DNA of 15,751 bases from Suillus spraguei (GCA_016800925.1 JABCPU010001117.1:1-15751); one strand, 5' to 3'. Numbered from the stretch's first letter, positions 1 to 10,673 are shown. Notes: generated by a model from the sequence alone, not told the origin. Made by a program: numbers and translations.

Positions 1-282
1 CGTTGAATAAGCCCAACGTTCCGCAGTACCTAGTCTCGTTCTGTTTGGTGTGGATTTAAATATATATCGAAGTTATAACCCACCAATCCGAAAAAGCCAT
101 TTGCCAGCTGTGAAAAGCCATGACCAGTCGTGAATGCATGGGAATCGGGATACATCAATAAAGAAAGTAGGTACGGGAAGAGAACTTCACTTTGGCTGAA
201 CATCTCTTCCTATCCGCACTTTCTCTACCACCGATTGACTGGCGCGTGTCACAGATATTGATGACGTGTTCCAGCATGCCAT

Positions 283-471
283 ATGGACCTGGGATGTTCA
301 ACACTGGAAACTCGTACCGAGCCGTTGATCCCAGAACTGTATTCCGCAACGTGTCTGCATTTCCAAGGGCTCGAGCGTATGATCTTTGACAGTGCGTATA
401 AGTATATATACAAAGCTGTGATGCAATGGAGAAAATCTGTGCCATCTCAAAAGAGCGTCGATAACAGCTAG
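283..471 (+). CDS. Unassigned short ORF, possibly a 3' exon
   Basis: This 62-codon frame ends in TAG and overlaps nothing recognised. Its middle part, with LIPELYSATCLHFQGLERM near residues 15-33 and an aromatic-rich stretch after it, looks more protein-like than its surroundings. It has no recognisable domain. It could be the last exon of a gene lying further left, but I found no convincing acceptor and partner exon. The opposite strand is also open over 155-478, which weakens the case. It lies downstream of the PSMD9 stop, tail to tail with it. Treat it as a weak candidate only. Confidence 0.15.
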   Translation: MDLGCSTLETRTEPLIPELYSATCLHFQGLERMIFDSAYKYIYKAVMQWRKSVPSQKSVDNS

Positions 472-508
472 GGATCATGAGGAACGATATGACACCTGTT
501 GATGAGCA

Positions 509-1264
509 TTATTGAGTGTCGGGAAAGCGACCAAAGATATCGTACCCGAGCATGCCACGCCCGCCCCAGCCCTTACGCGGGATGAGTTTCAATGACATGG
601 TTTCCTCAGACCTTGATATGATGACCTGCAGCTCGCGCTAAAGGATGTCAACAGACGGGCGGTGCGGGAAAAGTAGCCTGAACCAACATTTTCATTGACG
701 GATACGAGATCGGCCAGTGGTTGCAAAGAATTTGCAGTAAATGATGATCGTGCGAGAGACCCAAACTTCAATATCAGATCTTCTCGTCGAAGTCCCTGCA
801 AGTAAAACTCTGTCGATATCATCCTTGAAGCGAGCTTCATACCGACGTACCGCTTCCGCTGCGGGGCTACTCGGGGCCACGCCATCTACTCTTGCAAAAG
901 CAAGCAGCGACTCTGCGCTATCCGTTGAACTTGTGCGCTGCACGACCTCCCCAGATGCGGTGGGTGATGATCCAACTGTCGACGGATCATATACCGCTTG
1001 AAGAGCAGTCTCGATCTCACTCATGACAGCCTTGTAATCATTCCGCAGCTCGTTGATGCGTTTACGGGCGTGCCGTATGGCATACAAGTCGACATCTGCC
1101 CGAGGAAACCCTTCCCGATCAACCAGGGGTGTGGTCATATCGATGTTATTGGTTTTAAGGATAGAGAACTGCGCATCGAGTTCGGCCTCGATGTTCTCTT
1201 TTTGAGACATGAGAGCACGAGCGTGCTCTCTTGGGTTGGTTGGGGACGGCAGCATGAATCCCAT
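509..1264 (-). CDS. PSMD9: 26S proteasome assembly chaperone PSMD9/Nas2
   Basis: Chaperone of the 19S regulatory particle; by family knowledge Nas2/p27 binds the Rpt5 ATPase tail during base assembly in the cytosol and nucleus. Three exons are seen: 1264-851, 795-688 and 625-509. The introns are 55 bases (GTACGT...TTGCAG) and 62 bases (GTTGGT...CTGCAG), both phase 0, giving 212 residues against 223 in the human protein. Residues 1-95 form the N-terminal helical domain, with the signature KENIEAELDAQF followed by TPLVDREGFPRADVD and a charged RHARKRINELRND helix. A PDZ domain follows: FARVDGVAPSSPAAEAG at about 123-139, LILKFGSL after it, and the characteristic C-terminal RKGWGGRGMLG at about 191-201. 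The start at 1264 (MGFMLPSPTNPREHARAL) was preferred to an in-frame ATG pair at 1315/1312 because the family begins near this point. All exons join in phase without correction. Its 5' side faces the long spacer towards chorismate mutase. Confidence 0.9.
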
Positions 1265-1566
1265 TCTCGTATATCTGCTTGGAAGATGGGTTGGAGAAAG
1301 GTCTAACGTCATCATGTGATTCAGGCACGTTTACGTAACCTGCGTCCAAGCCTATTCAGCATGATGTATACGCATACATGCACTTTCGAACAAAGTGTTA
1401 TTCCTCGACATATCTATCCAATCCTGGCTGTACACTTTACAAACAGGACAGAGATCCAATTGCCGTCATAGCACTGAAGGTAGCCCAGGCTATCAAAAAC
1501 TCAAAATGCTACTGAGATTACGACAAGAGCAGTAACGGCGTTACATGACTCCGTGCAAGACGAGAG

Positions 1567-1686
1567 TCAGTCATCTGAGTCGACATCGGAGTCATTCTTA
1601 GATCTCGGAAATCCACGCGGATAGTCTGATCTTACACCTACTAACCAAGATGGCAATTCTAAGATCCGGGCCATGTATCGTGACAT
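1567..1686 (-). CDS. Possible small ORF or terminal exon with acidic tail
   Basis: A 39-codon frame starts at ATG 1686 and ends at TGA 1567-1569. It begins MSRYMARILELPSWLVGV and ends in the acidic run NDSDVDSDD, a common kind of C-terminal tail. A pyrimidine-rich CTCTTCCAG lies just upstream (about 1701-1709), so this may be the last exon of a minus-strand gene with earlier exons between about 1710 and 1930. I could not join an upstream exon in phase without meeting a stop. No family is recognised. Confidence 0.18.
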   Translation of the reverse strand: MSRYMARILELPSWLVGVRSDYPRGFPRSKNDSDVDSDD

Positions 1687-2970
1687 GACTCTAAGCGCAC
1701 TGGAAGAGGGACCAAAAAGTGTTGCTTCCCTCTCCTGCTATTACAGACCGGGCGTCCTTGGGCGGAGCAGAGCGTCGATATATGAATATCAAAGCGCAGC
1801 TTGGGTTCCTACTCGATTTATGCCATCTTCCTAGGCAAGGAATGATTACATCGCTACATTGCAGTGAGTCGCTACTACTTACGTCCACGAATGAACTAGA
1901 CGTCTGATGTATTTTTGGTGGTGTCAATCGTAGCGGATCGATCTCCCCTTAACCTTCCCGCCACAATCACGAACCTTCTGGCTGTACGTTTCATACTTAC
2001 TCCGTATGCTCCCCGCATCACTGAAATTCGCTTAACCTGATAGGCGGCCTATGGGGCTATGACTTTATTTATATTACCTTTTTAACCAGTTTTATTTTGC
2101 TGCGACATACCAGTGCATTTGTTTATCGAGTGCGCGATGATATCGCTCTTTGACTATACTTATTCTCTCGTTTGCAAGGTCATTCCTTCCACCACAGAAG
2201 TCGGCAGTCACAACGTCACAATAAGTCACAGCATGTCACGTAGGCCGGTTTTAGACAAAAGTATAAATTCGATTAGTATTTGACGTAAGCGAGCGAGTAT
2301 TTACTATTTACTAGATGTCGAGGTTAACCATTAGTAAATTTCAAGGGGGTGAAAGTATTCAGACCATGTATGTATGGATGAGATTCGACCGTCTACTACC
2401 GGCCTCAGTGCAGTATTATATAAAACACCGGCAGATTTTCGTTTCAACCGACGTTTAAGCTCGCAAATATAATAAGTTTTGTATTAGAGAGAGGATTATG
2501 TCTATGTTAATAATTTAAGTCATGAAAGTGGGGTACCGATTGCAGTCGATTCATCAACTGAAAGCTAAGCTTAAGCAATTCGGTTCTCTGTTCGTTCTTT
2601 TTTTTAATTCAGGTTTCTTGTTGTCCGTAATTGCAGCCTTACAATTACTACATTCCTAACTTTAATAATACAGTTCTTCCTATTCAGCTTCAAGTGAACG
2701 AGGTACGTGTCAGCAGACCTCAATCACCACTCACCAAGTATGATTTCTAGACGTTTATAGGCATAGCTTGTTACTCGCTACGTCTTTGCGCCCCAGTGAA
2801 CTCTGCACCTACACAATCGCCTGCTTCTAGTACCAGCTTATTAACACTACTTCGATTCCTGACAAGTCCCGGTCTAGAAAGGGGTTCACGTTTCCGTCGA
2901 AGTTCATTTGTCTGCGCAGTGCGGAACTTGGCTTTGAGATTATGGCTGTGGGCGATAACCCTTGATCGAA

Positions 2971-3240
2971 CTATCGAACACGATCCTCTGCCGCCCTATC
3001 CCCTGCAAATCTTGCATATGAAATTGCTAGTGCCATGTTGAGATCGATCATTGTCACAACTACAGCCAACGGATCATAATGGTCATCGGTCATCGAGTAT
3101 GTAGGTATATCTTTTGCTTCTAGTATATCAAATTGATGCCGGACGGGAGTCCGCTCGGGCTGTCTGAGTTTTGAGACCGTAAGCCTAGTTCCGCTAGTGC
3201 AAATTACTTCCTGGGGACTCCATCTCCATCCGGGGTTCAA
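2971..3240 (-). CDS. Unassigned ORF in the spacer
   Basis: An 89-codon frame whose second half (residues about 35-89, containing DILEAKDIPTYSMTDDHYD and later AISYARFAGDRAAED) has a protein-like composition. There is no recognisable motif, signal peptide or clear splice partner. It may be a fragment of a decayed gene or chance. It is listed because it is among the least implausible frames in the 3 kb spacer. Confidence 0.12.
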   Translation of the reverse strand: MNPGWRWSPQEVICTSGTRLTVSKLRQPERTPVRHQFDILEAKDIPTYSMTDDHYDPLAVVVTMIDLNMALAISYARFAGDRAAEDRVR

Positions 3241-4239
3241 TACAACTTGAAGTACTATTCGATGATCCGTTGAATCGCCTCCGTTCTAGCTCCTCGAATC
3301 AATTGTCCTTGGCAGACTTATTAGTATAACATATCCCCAAGCTGTAAGCCATAGTACGTGGCAGAAGGTCCGAGGGCTTGGCGCCGAAGACGATGAGGTG
3401 GTTGTTGGTTGCAAGTACTATTAGTAGTAACGTTCACATAGCATACATAATCATGGGAACAACCACAGTCTTCCTTCATCGAAGAAATATGCTATGCTGC
3501 AGGTATTGGGGTACCAGGTCTAGGGGTAGTAGATCGGCTGTCGAATATAACAATCAAGTACTAGTACGACGGGGTAAGACTAATAGGTAATACGAAGAAT
3601 GCGGGGTATATTAGCTCTACCGTAACTACTCATCGGCTAAGTAATTGTTAGTAATAGCATGCATGGGACAAGGATCTTGCTTGCACTGACCTGACTGCGG
3701 AAAATAACTTGAAGGCGTATCACAAGCTGGGTCTGTCTCATTCCAGAAGCTATGACTGAAAGACTCGATCCCATAGGATGAGTATGAAAATAACTATTTT
3801 CCTTTGATGGAAACTTTTCATATCGTAACCCTACTACTAGACCTCGGTCACATCGCCGCTTTCCGCACCCACGTACATTCAATCCACAGCCGGGTCGCAC
3901 TGGCATCTCGTTATTCGGCCTCGGTTAGTGACACAGCTTGGCAGCTTCAAGTTCTCAGAGATGTAACGAGCTCTGACGTTACTACCTCGGTCTATGGACA
4001 TGGCGTGATCTCTGGAATTCAATACAATACTGCACCATCCATATTACGTTTAGTACCATAATGGTATATTTGGGACTGAAAATTTATTCAAGTTTGACAT
4101 GACATTGCCATTTTCAATATAAGTAGACGTCGTAGACCACTTCTTACTAGACCCTCTCAGTGCGCGTGCCACGGTTGACTTGGCGCTCTGGCAACCAAAT
4201 CTGTGTTCTTAGCGTGGAAGCAACCCCGTTACATCCATC

Positions 4240-4247
4240 CGAGTCAT
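4240..4247 (-). promoter_or_regulatory. Possible Gcn4/CpcA-like site before chorismate mutase
   Basis: The plus strand reads CGAGTCAT, so the minus strand reads ATGACTCG, a 7 of 8 match to the bZIP half-palindrome ATGACTCA used by fungal general amino-acid control factors. It lies about 85 bases before the start codon of an aromatic amino-acid gene. Such sites occur by chance, and chorismate mutase is not always under this control in fungi, so this is a weak inference. Confidence 0.25.
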
Positions 4248-4331
4248 ACTACTTAAAACCGTACCACGTCTCGGCTGCCTCCCGTATCTGTCGCATTTTC
4301 AACCTCTTCTCCCGAATACCCGTTCCTCACC

Positions 4332-5433
4332 ATGTTGTCCCAAAATTTCATGCTAGAGAAAGACCCTCTGTCTCTCGAGCGAATCCGTCAAATCTTGGTC
4401 CGCCTAGAAGACACTATCATCTTTGACCTGATAGAGCGAGCGCAGTTCGCTCACAACCCCCGAATCTACATCCGGGGCTCCTTCCAAGAGCTGAGGGACC
4501 TAGAATTCGACGGAAGCTGGCTCGAGTGGTTTTTGAAAGAGATTGAAACCTTCCATGGTTCGTACCTTGACCAATGCTAAACATAGGTTGTGTGCTAACT
4601 CCCATCACGCAGCTAAAGCTCGTAGATATACAAGGTATAGCACTCTTACAATCAGATCTGCTTCACGTTTTAACGTCGTGATAGTCCTGATGAATACCCT
4701 TTCACGTCCAACCTTCCTGTCCCAGTGCTTTTACCCCTGGCTTTCCCAAAAATACTACACCCAAACACTATCAACGCAAATCCATCAATCCTCTCTTTTT
4801 ACACTCGTTCTATCGTTCCGCGGATAACAAGACGGGCAACTCTCGCGCTAGCTGCGATCAAACGGTCAAATGGGATTATTGGAGATGAAGAATACGAGGA
4901 CGATGGCAATTACGGCAGCGCAGCTACCATTGACGTTGAAGTTCTACAGGCGATTAGTAAACGCGTGCACTACGGTTCGTCACTTTCATCGACTCCGATA
5001 TCCTTCTAATACGTCTAAATGCAGGGAAATTTGTTTCTGAATCAAAATTCCTCGAGAACCCCGCTGCATTCATCCCCCATATTCTGACGCCCAATCCAGT
5101 CGCGCTCGAGGCCTTGGTTACGAAACCCGAGGTCGAGCGTAAACTACTTCAACGTTTACGCAAGAAAGCTGCTATATACGCCCAGGAATTTAGTGCTGAT
5201 GGTGACGCCATCGTCAACTCTCATTTGAATGGAAGTGCGAAAATTGATGTTGATGGTGTGGTGGAGTTGTACGAGAGTTATATCATCCCTCTGACAAAAG
5301 AGGTCGAGGTATGCGTTTACTCCTTGTCATCCAAGTGCATCCTTAACTTTGTGTATTTTGCTAGGTCGATTATCTGTTGCACAGACTGGATGGCTTGTCG
5401 CAGGAAGAGATCGATGCTCTCGCTGCACAGTAA
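4332..5433 (+). CDS. ARO7: Chorismate mutase (aromatic amino-acid pathway)
   Basis: Converts chorismate to prephenate, the branch step to phenylalanine and tyrosine; fungal AroQ-type enzymes are all-helical dimers regulated by tyrosine and tryptophan. Five exons are seen: 4332-4557, 4613-4634, 4685-4974, 5025-5308 and 5365-5433. The introns are 55, 50, 50 and 56 bases; the first has a TGCTAAC branch at 4593-4599. They join to 296 residues with no frame problem. Residues matching the yeast active site are R24 ([10 protein letters not shown]), R176 and K187 ([14 protein letters not shown]), and T270 and E274 (LTKEVEVDYLL). R79-R80 in AKARRYTSPDEYPF match the yeast allosteric Arg75/Arg76. An acidic loop, [12 protein letters not shown], makes it longer than the yeast enzyme. 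The start ATG sits in CTCACCATGT. Identification is secure. Confidence 0.97.
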
Positions 5434-6091
5434 TGGACCATGTGATCGACTTTTGAACTCTATTTGTGACGCTGCATAACTTGTTTCCATACCTCCATGT
5501 TCTACCATACATAATCACAATAGTTCCATTGGTTTTGTATATCTAGGGTTTTTTTCACGTATGTTATTTATCTTGCGGTGTTCCAGCACCTTTTGCATTC
5601 AATGGACTTGTCTGGACGTAGTTTTCTGGTAGATCTTCACTGGAGATTACGAGGTGAAGATTCAGAGTTACTTTGGGAAGCGAAACTTGTTCATCCGTGC
5701 ATGCCGCAGGAGAAAGTCAGGCTATGAGTACTAAGCCGGTACTACGGGGAGATCTTGGTACACCGGCCTTGGTGACGGGCGTATGAAGACAACCACCACA
5801 TTGCTACCTGACTAATATGCCATGACGCTGGGTGTCCGAATCTCGACGGATCACTAGGCTCAATTCCTGATGCCATCTGCTCTGCTATTTACTATCTTTT
5901 CGTATTCGAGCGTCTGATCTGCACGATCCACATGATTGATTAGCCATAAGTTCCGCTTACACAGCACAAGGACGGTCCGAAAGCCTAGGGGGTTCTGTCA
6001 GTCGCACGGACATGGTCGCAGCATTCTTCGAATCCGCTGAGAAATTTCATTAAACGTAGGCCATGCCGCAGAATGGGAAGCTATCAAACTG

Positions 6092-6240
6092 AGCCGGCAC
6101 GGATGTTCTGGACCTGTAATATTCACTGTAATTTCGGGGCGTCCCGAAATGCAATGGTCATCGGCCTGAGGACAAGGCACCCAAATTGGCGTCACTGGAG
6201 CAGAGTGCGAGATCTCGTGACCTGATGTAGAACAATTGTT
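6092..6240. repeat. Direct repeat unit, full copy (A)
   Basis: A unit of about 150 bases that starts AGCCGGCACG and ends near GTAGAACAATTGTT. Its left half contains ATGTTCTGGA and then, at 6131-6150, an imperfect 20-base palindrome (ATTTCGGGGCGTCCCGAAAT, one mismatched pair). Its right half contains GAGGACAAGGCACC and CACTGGAGCA. The left half recurs at 6256-6338 and the right half at 6432-6513. No open reading frame belongs to it. Confidence 0.8.
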
Positions 6241-6255
6241 TGAACGCAGGCAGCT

Positions 6256-6338
6256 CAGCCGGCACGATGTTCTGGATCTATATTTACTGCAATTTCGGGA
6301 CGTCCCGAAATGCAATAATGGCCAGAGGACAAAGGCAC
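6256..6338. repeat. Direct repeat unit, left half (B)
   Basis: Second copy of the left half of the unit at 6092. It shares AGCCGGCACG, ATGTTCTGGA and, at 6292-6311, a palindrome that is perfect in this copy (core TTTCGGGACGTCCCGAAA). It then runs through GAGGACAAAGGCAC, where similarity to copy A stops. It begins only about 15 bases after the end of copy A, so the two are in tandem. Confidence 0.8.
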
Positions 6339-6431
6339 TGTGCACTAAACTCGTTCTACATTAGTGCGGCAGTGAGACATATTTCTCCTTTCACAACAGA
6401 GCGTGGTCATGACACACGTATAACGAGCATC

Positions 6432-6513
6432 GAGGACAAGGGCACCCATGTTGGGTCACTGGAGCAAGGCGCGCGATTGCGTTGACACTCGTGACCTATG
6501 TAGAACAATTGTG
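6432..6513. repeat. Direct repeat unit, right half (B continued)
   Basis: A copy of the right half of the unit: GAGGACAAGGGCACCC, then TCACTGGAGCA, CTCGTGACCT and ATGTAGAACAATTGT. Together with 6256-6338 it would make a second full unit, split by 93 unrelated bases (6339-6431) and with GAGGACAA(A/G)GGCAC present on both sides of the split. Confidence 0.75.
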
Positions 6514-6874
6514 TCTGATATCAGCTGTTCCACTAATAGTACTGATGGACAGATAAGGAGGCATAAAACGTTGCACGACTCTTTTGAATCCAAAAAATAG
6601 TGGGAGCTGCGTGATCGTGACTTGTCTGACGACGAGATGTGCAGGCAACGCTTATTAAGCGCATGCCTACACTTGGCGTCGACCCCAGCGCATGCTCGTC
6701 GTGGTCGGCGACGTGCGGAGATCTGTGGGCAGCGAGGGACACGGCGGGGAGGGAGATGAGGGCGGGAGTACCAAGAATAGACAGCCGAGCTATCATCGAG
6801 CCCACCACGTGACACGGTGTGTACGCTGTCCTGCAGGACAAAACCGGGATTCTGCAAAAAAAAATTGTGCATAA

Positions 6875-6883
6875 TGACTCATG
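6875..6883. promoter_or_regulatory. Perfect ATGACTCAT bZIP-type site
   Basis: This matches the full palindromic Gcn4/AP-1 consensus. It is not close to the start of any gene I can support, lying between two convergent genes, so it may be a chance match or may mark an unrecognised transcript. Confidence 0.2.
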
Positions 6884-8042
6884 ATGGATGAGCTCGTGGG
6901 CACCGTACGCCGTACACGAACAAATTTTTTCGGGCATTCGGTGTCGGCATTGACGTGAACCAGCGCACGAAGACTCATCAAACATATTTTTGAGGTGGAA
7001 AAAATTGCGCAGAGGTGCAGGGTGGCATCTCACTATATCGAAAACGGCGCGAGAACAAGCGATCTCCTCCCGAACTTTACGGCAGGATCGGGGGACGCCA
7101 CACTGTCACAGCCACGACTGTGCGGCCGTCACCTCAATCTAAACGTTCCTTATGTGAGATGGGTTAATGACATTGTCCAAAAATGGTATGTAAGATGATC
7201 CTGGCGCAGTGGCAGGAGTCTTGGCTTGAAGTCGGTGCGCTTTTCGACAAGTCCTGCGCTGTGTCAAGTCCCAAAGTCTGTTAGATATAGCCGCAGCCTC
7301 TCGCCATCATGATAAGGTTTGGCCTTGGGGTTACAGTCCGGTCCAACGTGCGTGTTTTGCATGTATTATCACATGGTACTTACTAGTGGACCTTGGGTCC
7401 TGTGGTAAGTTGTTTGCGGAGGCGCCGAAGGGTTGGAGAAAGGTCGGTCTATTTGTCACCTCGGATACTGCCGTTGCGCCAGCGCATTGGCACTTTTGCT
7501 TTGATACTTGCTTTGGAGTACTACTCCCGCAAATCCCGGTTTGATCGTCATGACAGAATTCAATTATTCAAGTCCAGTTTGCTCCTCTTCACTACCTTCG
7601 TAATGTTCTTTGTTGATGTATTGCGTTACGTCTCTCCCACAATCGAAATTCTAGTTATATTGTTGTTGCATACGAGCTCAGGTTGTCCCGCTGTATCATG
7701 ATGCATACATGACACGATCTCACGGGGCTCTCTTCGAAGCTATTTTCGCCCGTGCTTCTATCTTTCACTTAGTTTGAGCCTCAAAAGCCTTTGTGCCAGA
7801 TTACAGTCAATTTCAATTTGAGGGGTTCAAAAGTAGTGTATTTCAAAGGAGCGTACGAAATGAATCCAAAAGTACGGGGGACGCAAGCCCAATGTGATGT
7901 TCCAGCTGTGAGAGGGAATGCAAAAAAAAATCCAGGCAATAATATATCTACAACATACAACCAGTCCAGAGGAAGTCATCAAGGACCAGTAAGTACAACA
8001 GAGAACCCAATGGAACTCATAAATAGGAATAAATCGACGGGA

Positions 8043-10171
8043 TTATAAGCCAAGATCTAGGGAACACAGTGAGTCACAAAGACCGTAATTCACAAATAGG
8101 TGGACGCCGTACCTTCCAACAGACGTTTCGCTTCCTCGGGCCAATGTTCCTGGTTGCACGCCTAGCCAACAGTTTCTCCGTTCGGTATTTCTCGTACAGA
8201 ACTTCGCGAGTATGTACCTTGAGAACCTGAGTGTTTCGTAGTTTCATCACTATATACAATATATCAACGGATTATTCACCTTCAAATGAGTCAACAGAAT
8301 CGCTGTTCGGAAGGCGGCAAAGTCACAGTGGTCAGGGTTTAGTACGTCAATAGTCCCCCATCTGAACTTTCTAGTGAACACGCCCCTGAGATCCTCTGGG
8401 GGACCTTGAAGAAAGACAGATTTGCGGACTACGGTGGGACTATCCGGGGAAATGGGCGTTTCTGCCTCAGGAGAAGAGGGCCCTGTCGCATCTCCCCGAG
8501 CGGAAAAGCTAGATTCAGGGCGAACCGGCTGTAGCCGTCTAATCCGCGGGCACTTGCCTGTTCCGGAGCGATAAGCGCAAAGGGGAGTAACGCTGAGAGA
8601 TCTGTTTTGGAGACAACATGAGCTGAGAAACGAATATTCGCTACGCTATCTTCTTCGGCGTCATCGGGATAACAGGGCTCTCTTTCATCCTGAACTACGG
8701 CGGACAGGTCACGACGAGAGCGGGAACGAGAACGGGAAGGCCGCGTCCCTTTCAGTGTGATTACTGGACGTGAGGGGCGTCCCTTATTTTCATTATCATT
8801 TGCAACGTAAGAGCTCCCATTTTGGTGGCTGTCGCCGTTCCCACGATGACCATTTACTTCTCGTGGCAACGTCGTGGCGGCTTTATCGTCCGAGAGTGAT
8901 TTGGGTGTGGGCGAGTCCGTCAGTTTGGGTGTGGAGAACACCCCAAAATCTAGTCCAGCTGACTTTAGGTCCCTGTGGACAGCTGCTTTCACCAATGACA
9001 ACGTGTCATCCGTAAGTGAGTCCGCATGTGCAATAACAGGAAGCACGTTCACCCGTGCCGAAAGACGACGGATCACGCGAAGCTCAGCGGGGGACATTGC
9101 GAAGTCTTTGGAATATTCTTGATGGGGAATGGCTTCTGGGGTATCTCCGACGGTGGTACGAGAAGCCGTGGTATTTGACCGGGCTCTGCCCGACATGGGG
9201 GACTGAACGGGAGGTGACGGTGACAATATAGACGATGGATCAACCATAAAGATACACCTAAGTCCAGAATTTTGAATCAATGGCTGTTAACATGACAAAT
9301 TTCCTACAAGTGAACATGTTGATCCCCTTTAGTTTGACGGACGACTTTAGATTCCTATATATCCATTCAGCAACGACTCTAAAAGAACAAGGTCGCGTGA
9401 TATACCTCACTCATTGTATCTGCATATTGCGCATCAAGATACTTGATCATCTCACTGACCTGACGTTCGACCTGCAACTCGTGCCCGCCGCTGAAATCCA
9501 ATCCGGGGGTGTCAATGACAGTCAGAAGCACTCGGTCATACCGCGACTCGCAAATCTCAACACACGCCGTGTTAATTTGCTGTGTATGCTTCAGAGAACC
9601 ATTTAAAAACCGGTCCAAGCCCACGCGCTGGTCTTCCGTCGCATTTGGTGACAAGTCTGCAGTTCGAGAAGTAAACGCAAACAACGAAGTTTTCCCCGTG
9701 CCTCTCGCTCCTACAACCTGATTGACGCGTCGTAGTTCAATCAGTTTTGGGATATCAATGTGGTGACATACCATGAGGTTGAACGCAGGTGAAGCACGGT
9801 TTTTTACGGTGGGATCGCCGTGATGATAATGCAGGAACGGTGCAAGATTTCCTATTACCGAACGCAGACGGGGGGGTGAGACATATACATGGACGAAATC
9901 TTGCTGCCATTATCCGGCGGTTGTCCTGCAATTAACCGAAATGGTTTGTGGAATGGAATGGGGGCACGATCGGAGGAGGATATAGAGCTTTTGACGGCAC
10001 CTTGCTTGGGATAATGTTCTAGCTCTGGACGGGGACTTCGTGTATTCCGTGACATCTACCAAGTTTTCCGGCCATGGAATGCCTTGAGAATGCAGTTCAG
10101 GCAAAGAGGAGAGGTTTTTTAGTGGTGACCCCGTGAGTGTAGAGTTTGGGGTTTTCTGCGAAAGAAAACAT
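8043..10171 (-). CDS. Septin-like GTPase (septin-1), frame-interrupted
   Basis: Septins are GTP-binding proteins that polymerise at membranes and septa. Exons: first exon to 9772 (start uncertain, ATG 10171 proposed), then 9717-9406, 9354-9308, 9257-8280, 8226-8113 and 8056-8043; introns are 50-56 bases. Motifs in order: P-loop VVGARGTGKTS, G3 VIDTPGLDF, G4 region RVNVLPVIAHAD (septins usually have AKAD), and the septin-unique element with KFRWGTIDVLNPDHCDF, then THLKVLKVHTREVLYEKYR, ending at TAA 8043. Two Ser/Pro/Arg-rich insertions, about 50 residues before G4 and over 100 after it, enlarge the G domain. As read, the frame breaks near 8139, 8545 and 9870-9876 (G7 on the plus strand), each repaired by one base. 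The N-terminal exon shows further shifts near 10020 and possibly 10160, so its protein start is unsure. About 488 residues are encoded from the P-loop exon onward. Confidence 0.85.
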
Positions 10172-10673
10172 GATAAGATACAAGAATAGTGAGAGTGTGA
10201 CAGTGTAGGACGGGTATGGACACTGGTAGGATAAAGAACGTGCGGGATATAGGAATGTTAGTTACAGCCAAAGAGACAGGTTTACAGGCAACGGTGCTGC
10301 CGCTTCAGTGGTAATTTTAGTATCAAGGAGAAGTCAAATCCATATTTCGACAGAATCACAAGCTCATGGCAACCCAACGGTGGTTGATAGGTCATCCGGA
10401 TTCCCACCAATGGCAATAGTACTACGACTTTCAACGTTTGTACAAACTTTAGCTTGATTCCCCAACTTGAATGACATACATACAATGGTCGACGATAGCA
10501 ATACGAAGAGAAAACATTGACGCCCCGAAACGATAATAGCAAAAGAGAAAAATACAGCGCAATCGTGGTCCATGCACCAAACAAGACAAGAACACCTGGA
10601 GATAACCCAAAAAACATAACGTTCAACGACAGTTTCCAAGCTTTCCAAGGGACAGTGCATATGCGAGTTAATT
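10172..10673. other. Spacer between septin-1 and TF-A
   Basis: About 500 bases that should hold the 3' end of TF-A and the promoter of septin-1. A strong pyrimidine-rich acceptor-like TTTTCTTTCGCAG (minus strand, ending at 10157) precedes the first coding-like stretch of septin-1, so an upstream noncoding or short coding exon may lie here. Hydrophobic minus-strand frames at 10282-10729 have no recognisable family and are read as chance. No repeats were seen. Confidence 0.4.

Larger units (their letters stand above)
1265..4331. other. 3 kb low-coding spacer between divergent genes
   Basis: This spacer separates the PSMD9 and chorismate mutase starts and must contain both promoters. Much of it, especially 2040-2700, is AT-rich with short T and A runs and frequent stops in all frames. 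I see no long exon chain, no transposon terminal repeats and no RNA gene. Short open stretches exist (for example 1567-1686 minus and 2971-3240 minus), but none carries a domain I recognise. The last 100 bases before 4332 are pyrimidine-rich, as is common just upstream of fungal start codons. Confidence 0.5.
5434..8042. other. 2.6 kb spacer between convergent genes
   Basis: This is the shared 3' flank of chorismate mutase and septin-1. A repeat cluster occupies 6092-6513. The 6690-6780 stretch is purine-rich with G runs, and a perfect bZIP-type site lies at 6875-6883. Several 60-170 codon frames occur on both strands (for example 6533-7033 minus and 7393-7701 plus), but they overlap one another, have no recognisable motif and no convincing splice partners. 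I see no tRNA or transposase gene. Confidence 0.5.

Noticed and set aside
3225..3240. GGTTCAA-type words (for example 3233, 7824) as possible tRNA B boxes
   Set aside because: No A box, acceptor pairing or cloverleaf could be found around them.
6456..7033. Overlapping minus-strand frames of 138 and 166 codons
   Set aside because: They are two different frames over the same bases, with no recognisable motif and low-complexity composition; part lies inside the repeat cluster.
7393..7701. 102-codon plus-strand frame with two hydrophobic stretches
   Set aside because: No family, no splice partner, and it sits in the shared 3' flank of convergent genes; hydrophobic runs are expected from T-rich DNA.
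7791..8048. 85-codon plus-strand frame
   Set aside because: It ends over the septin-1 stop codon and is antisense to its 3' flank, with no motif.
8770..9122. Two plus-strand frames of about 80 codons
   Set aside because: They are shadows of the large septin-1 exon on the minus strand.
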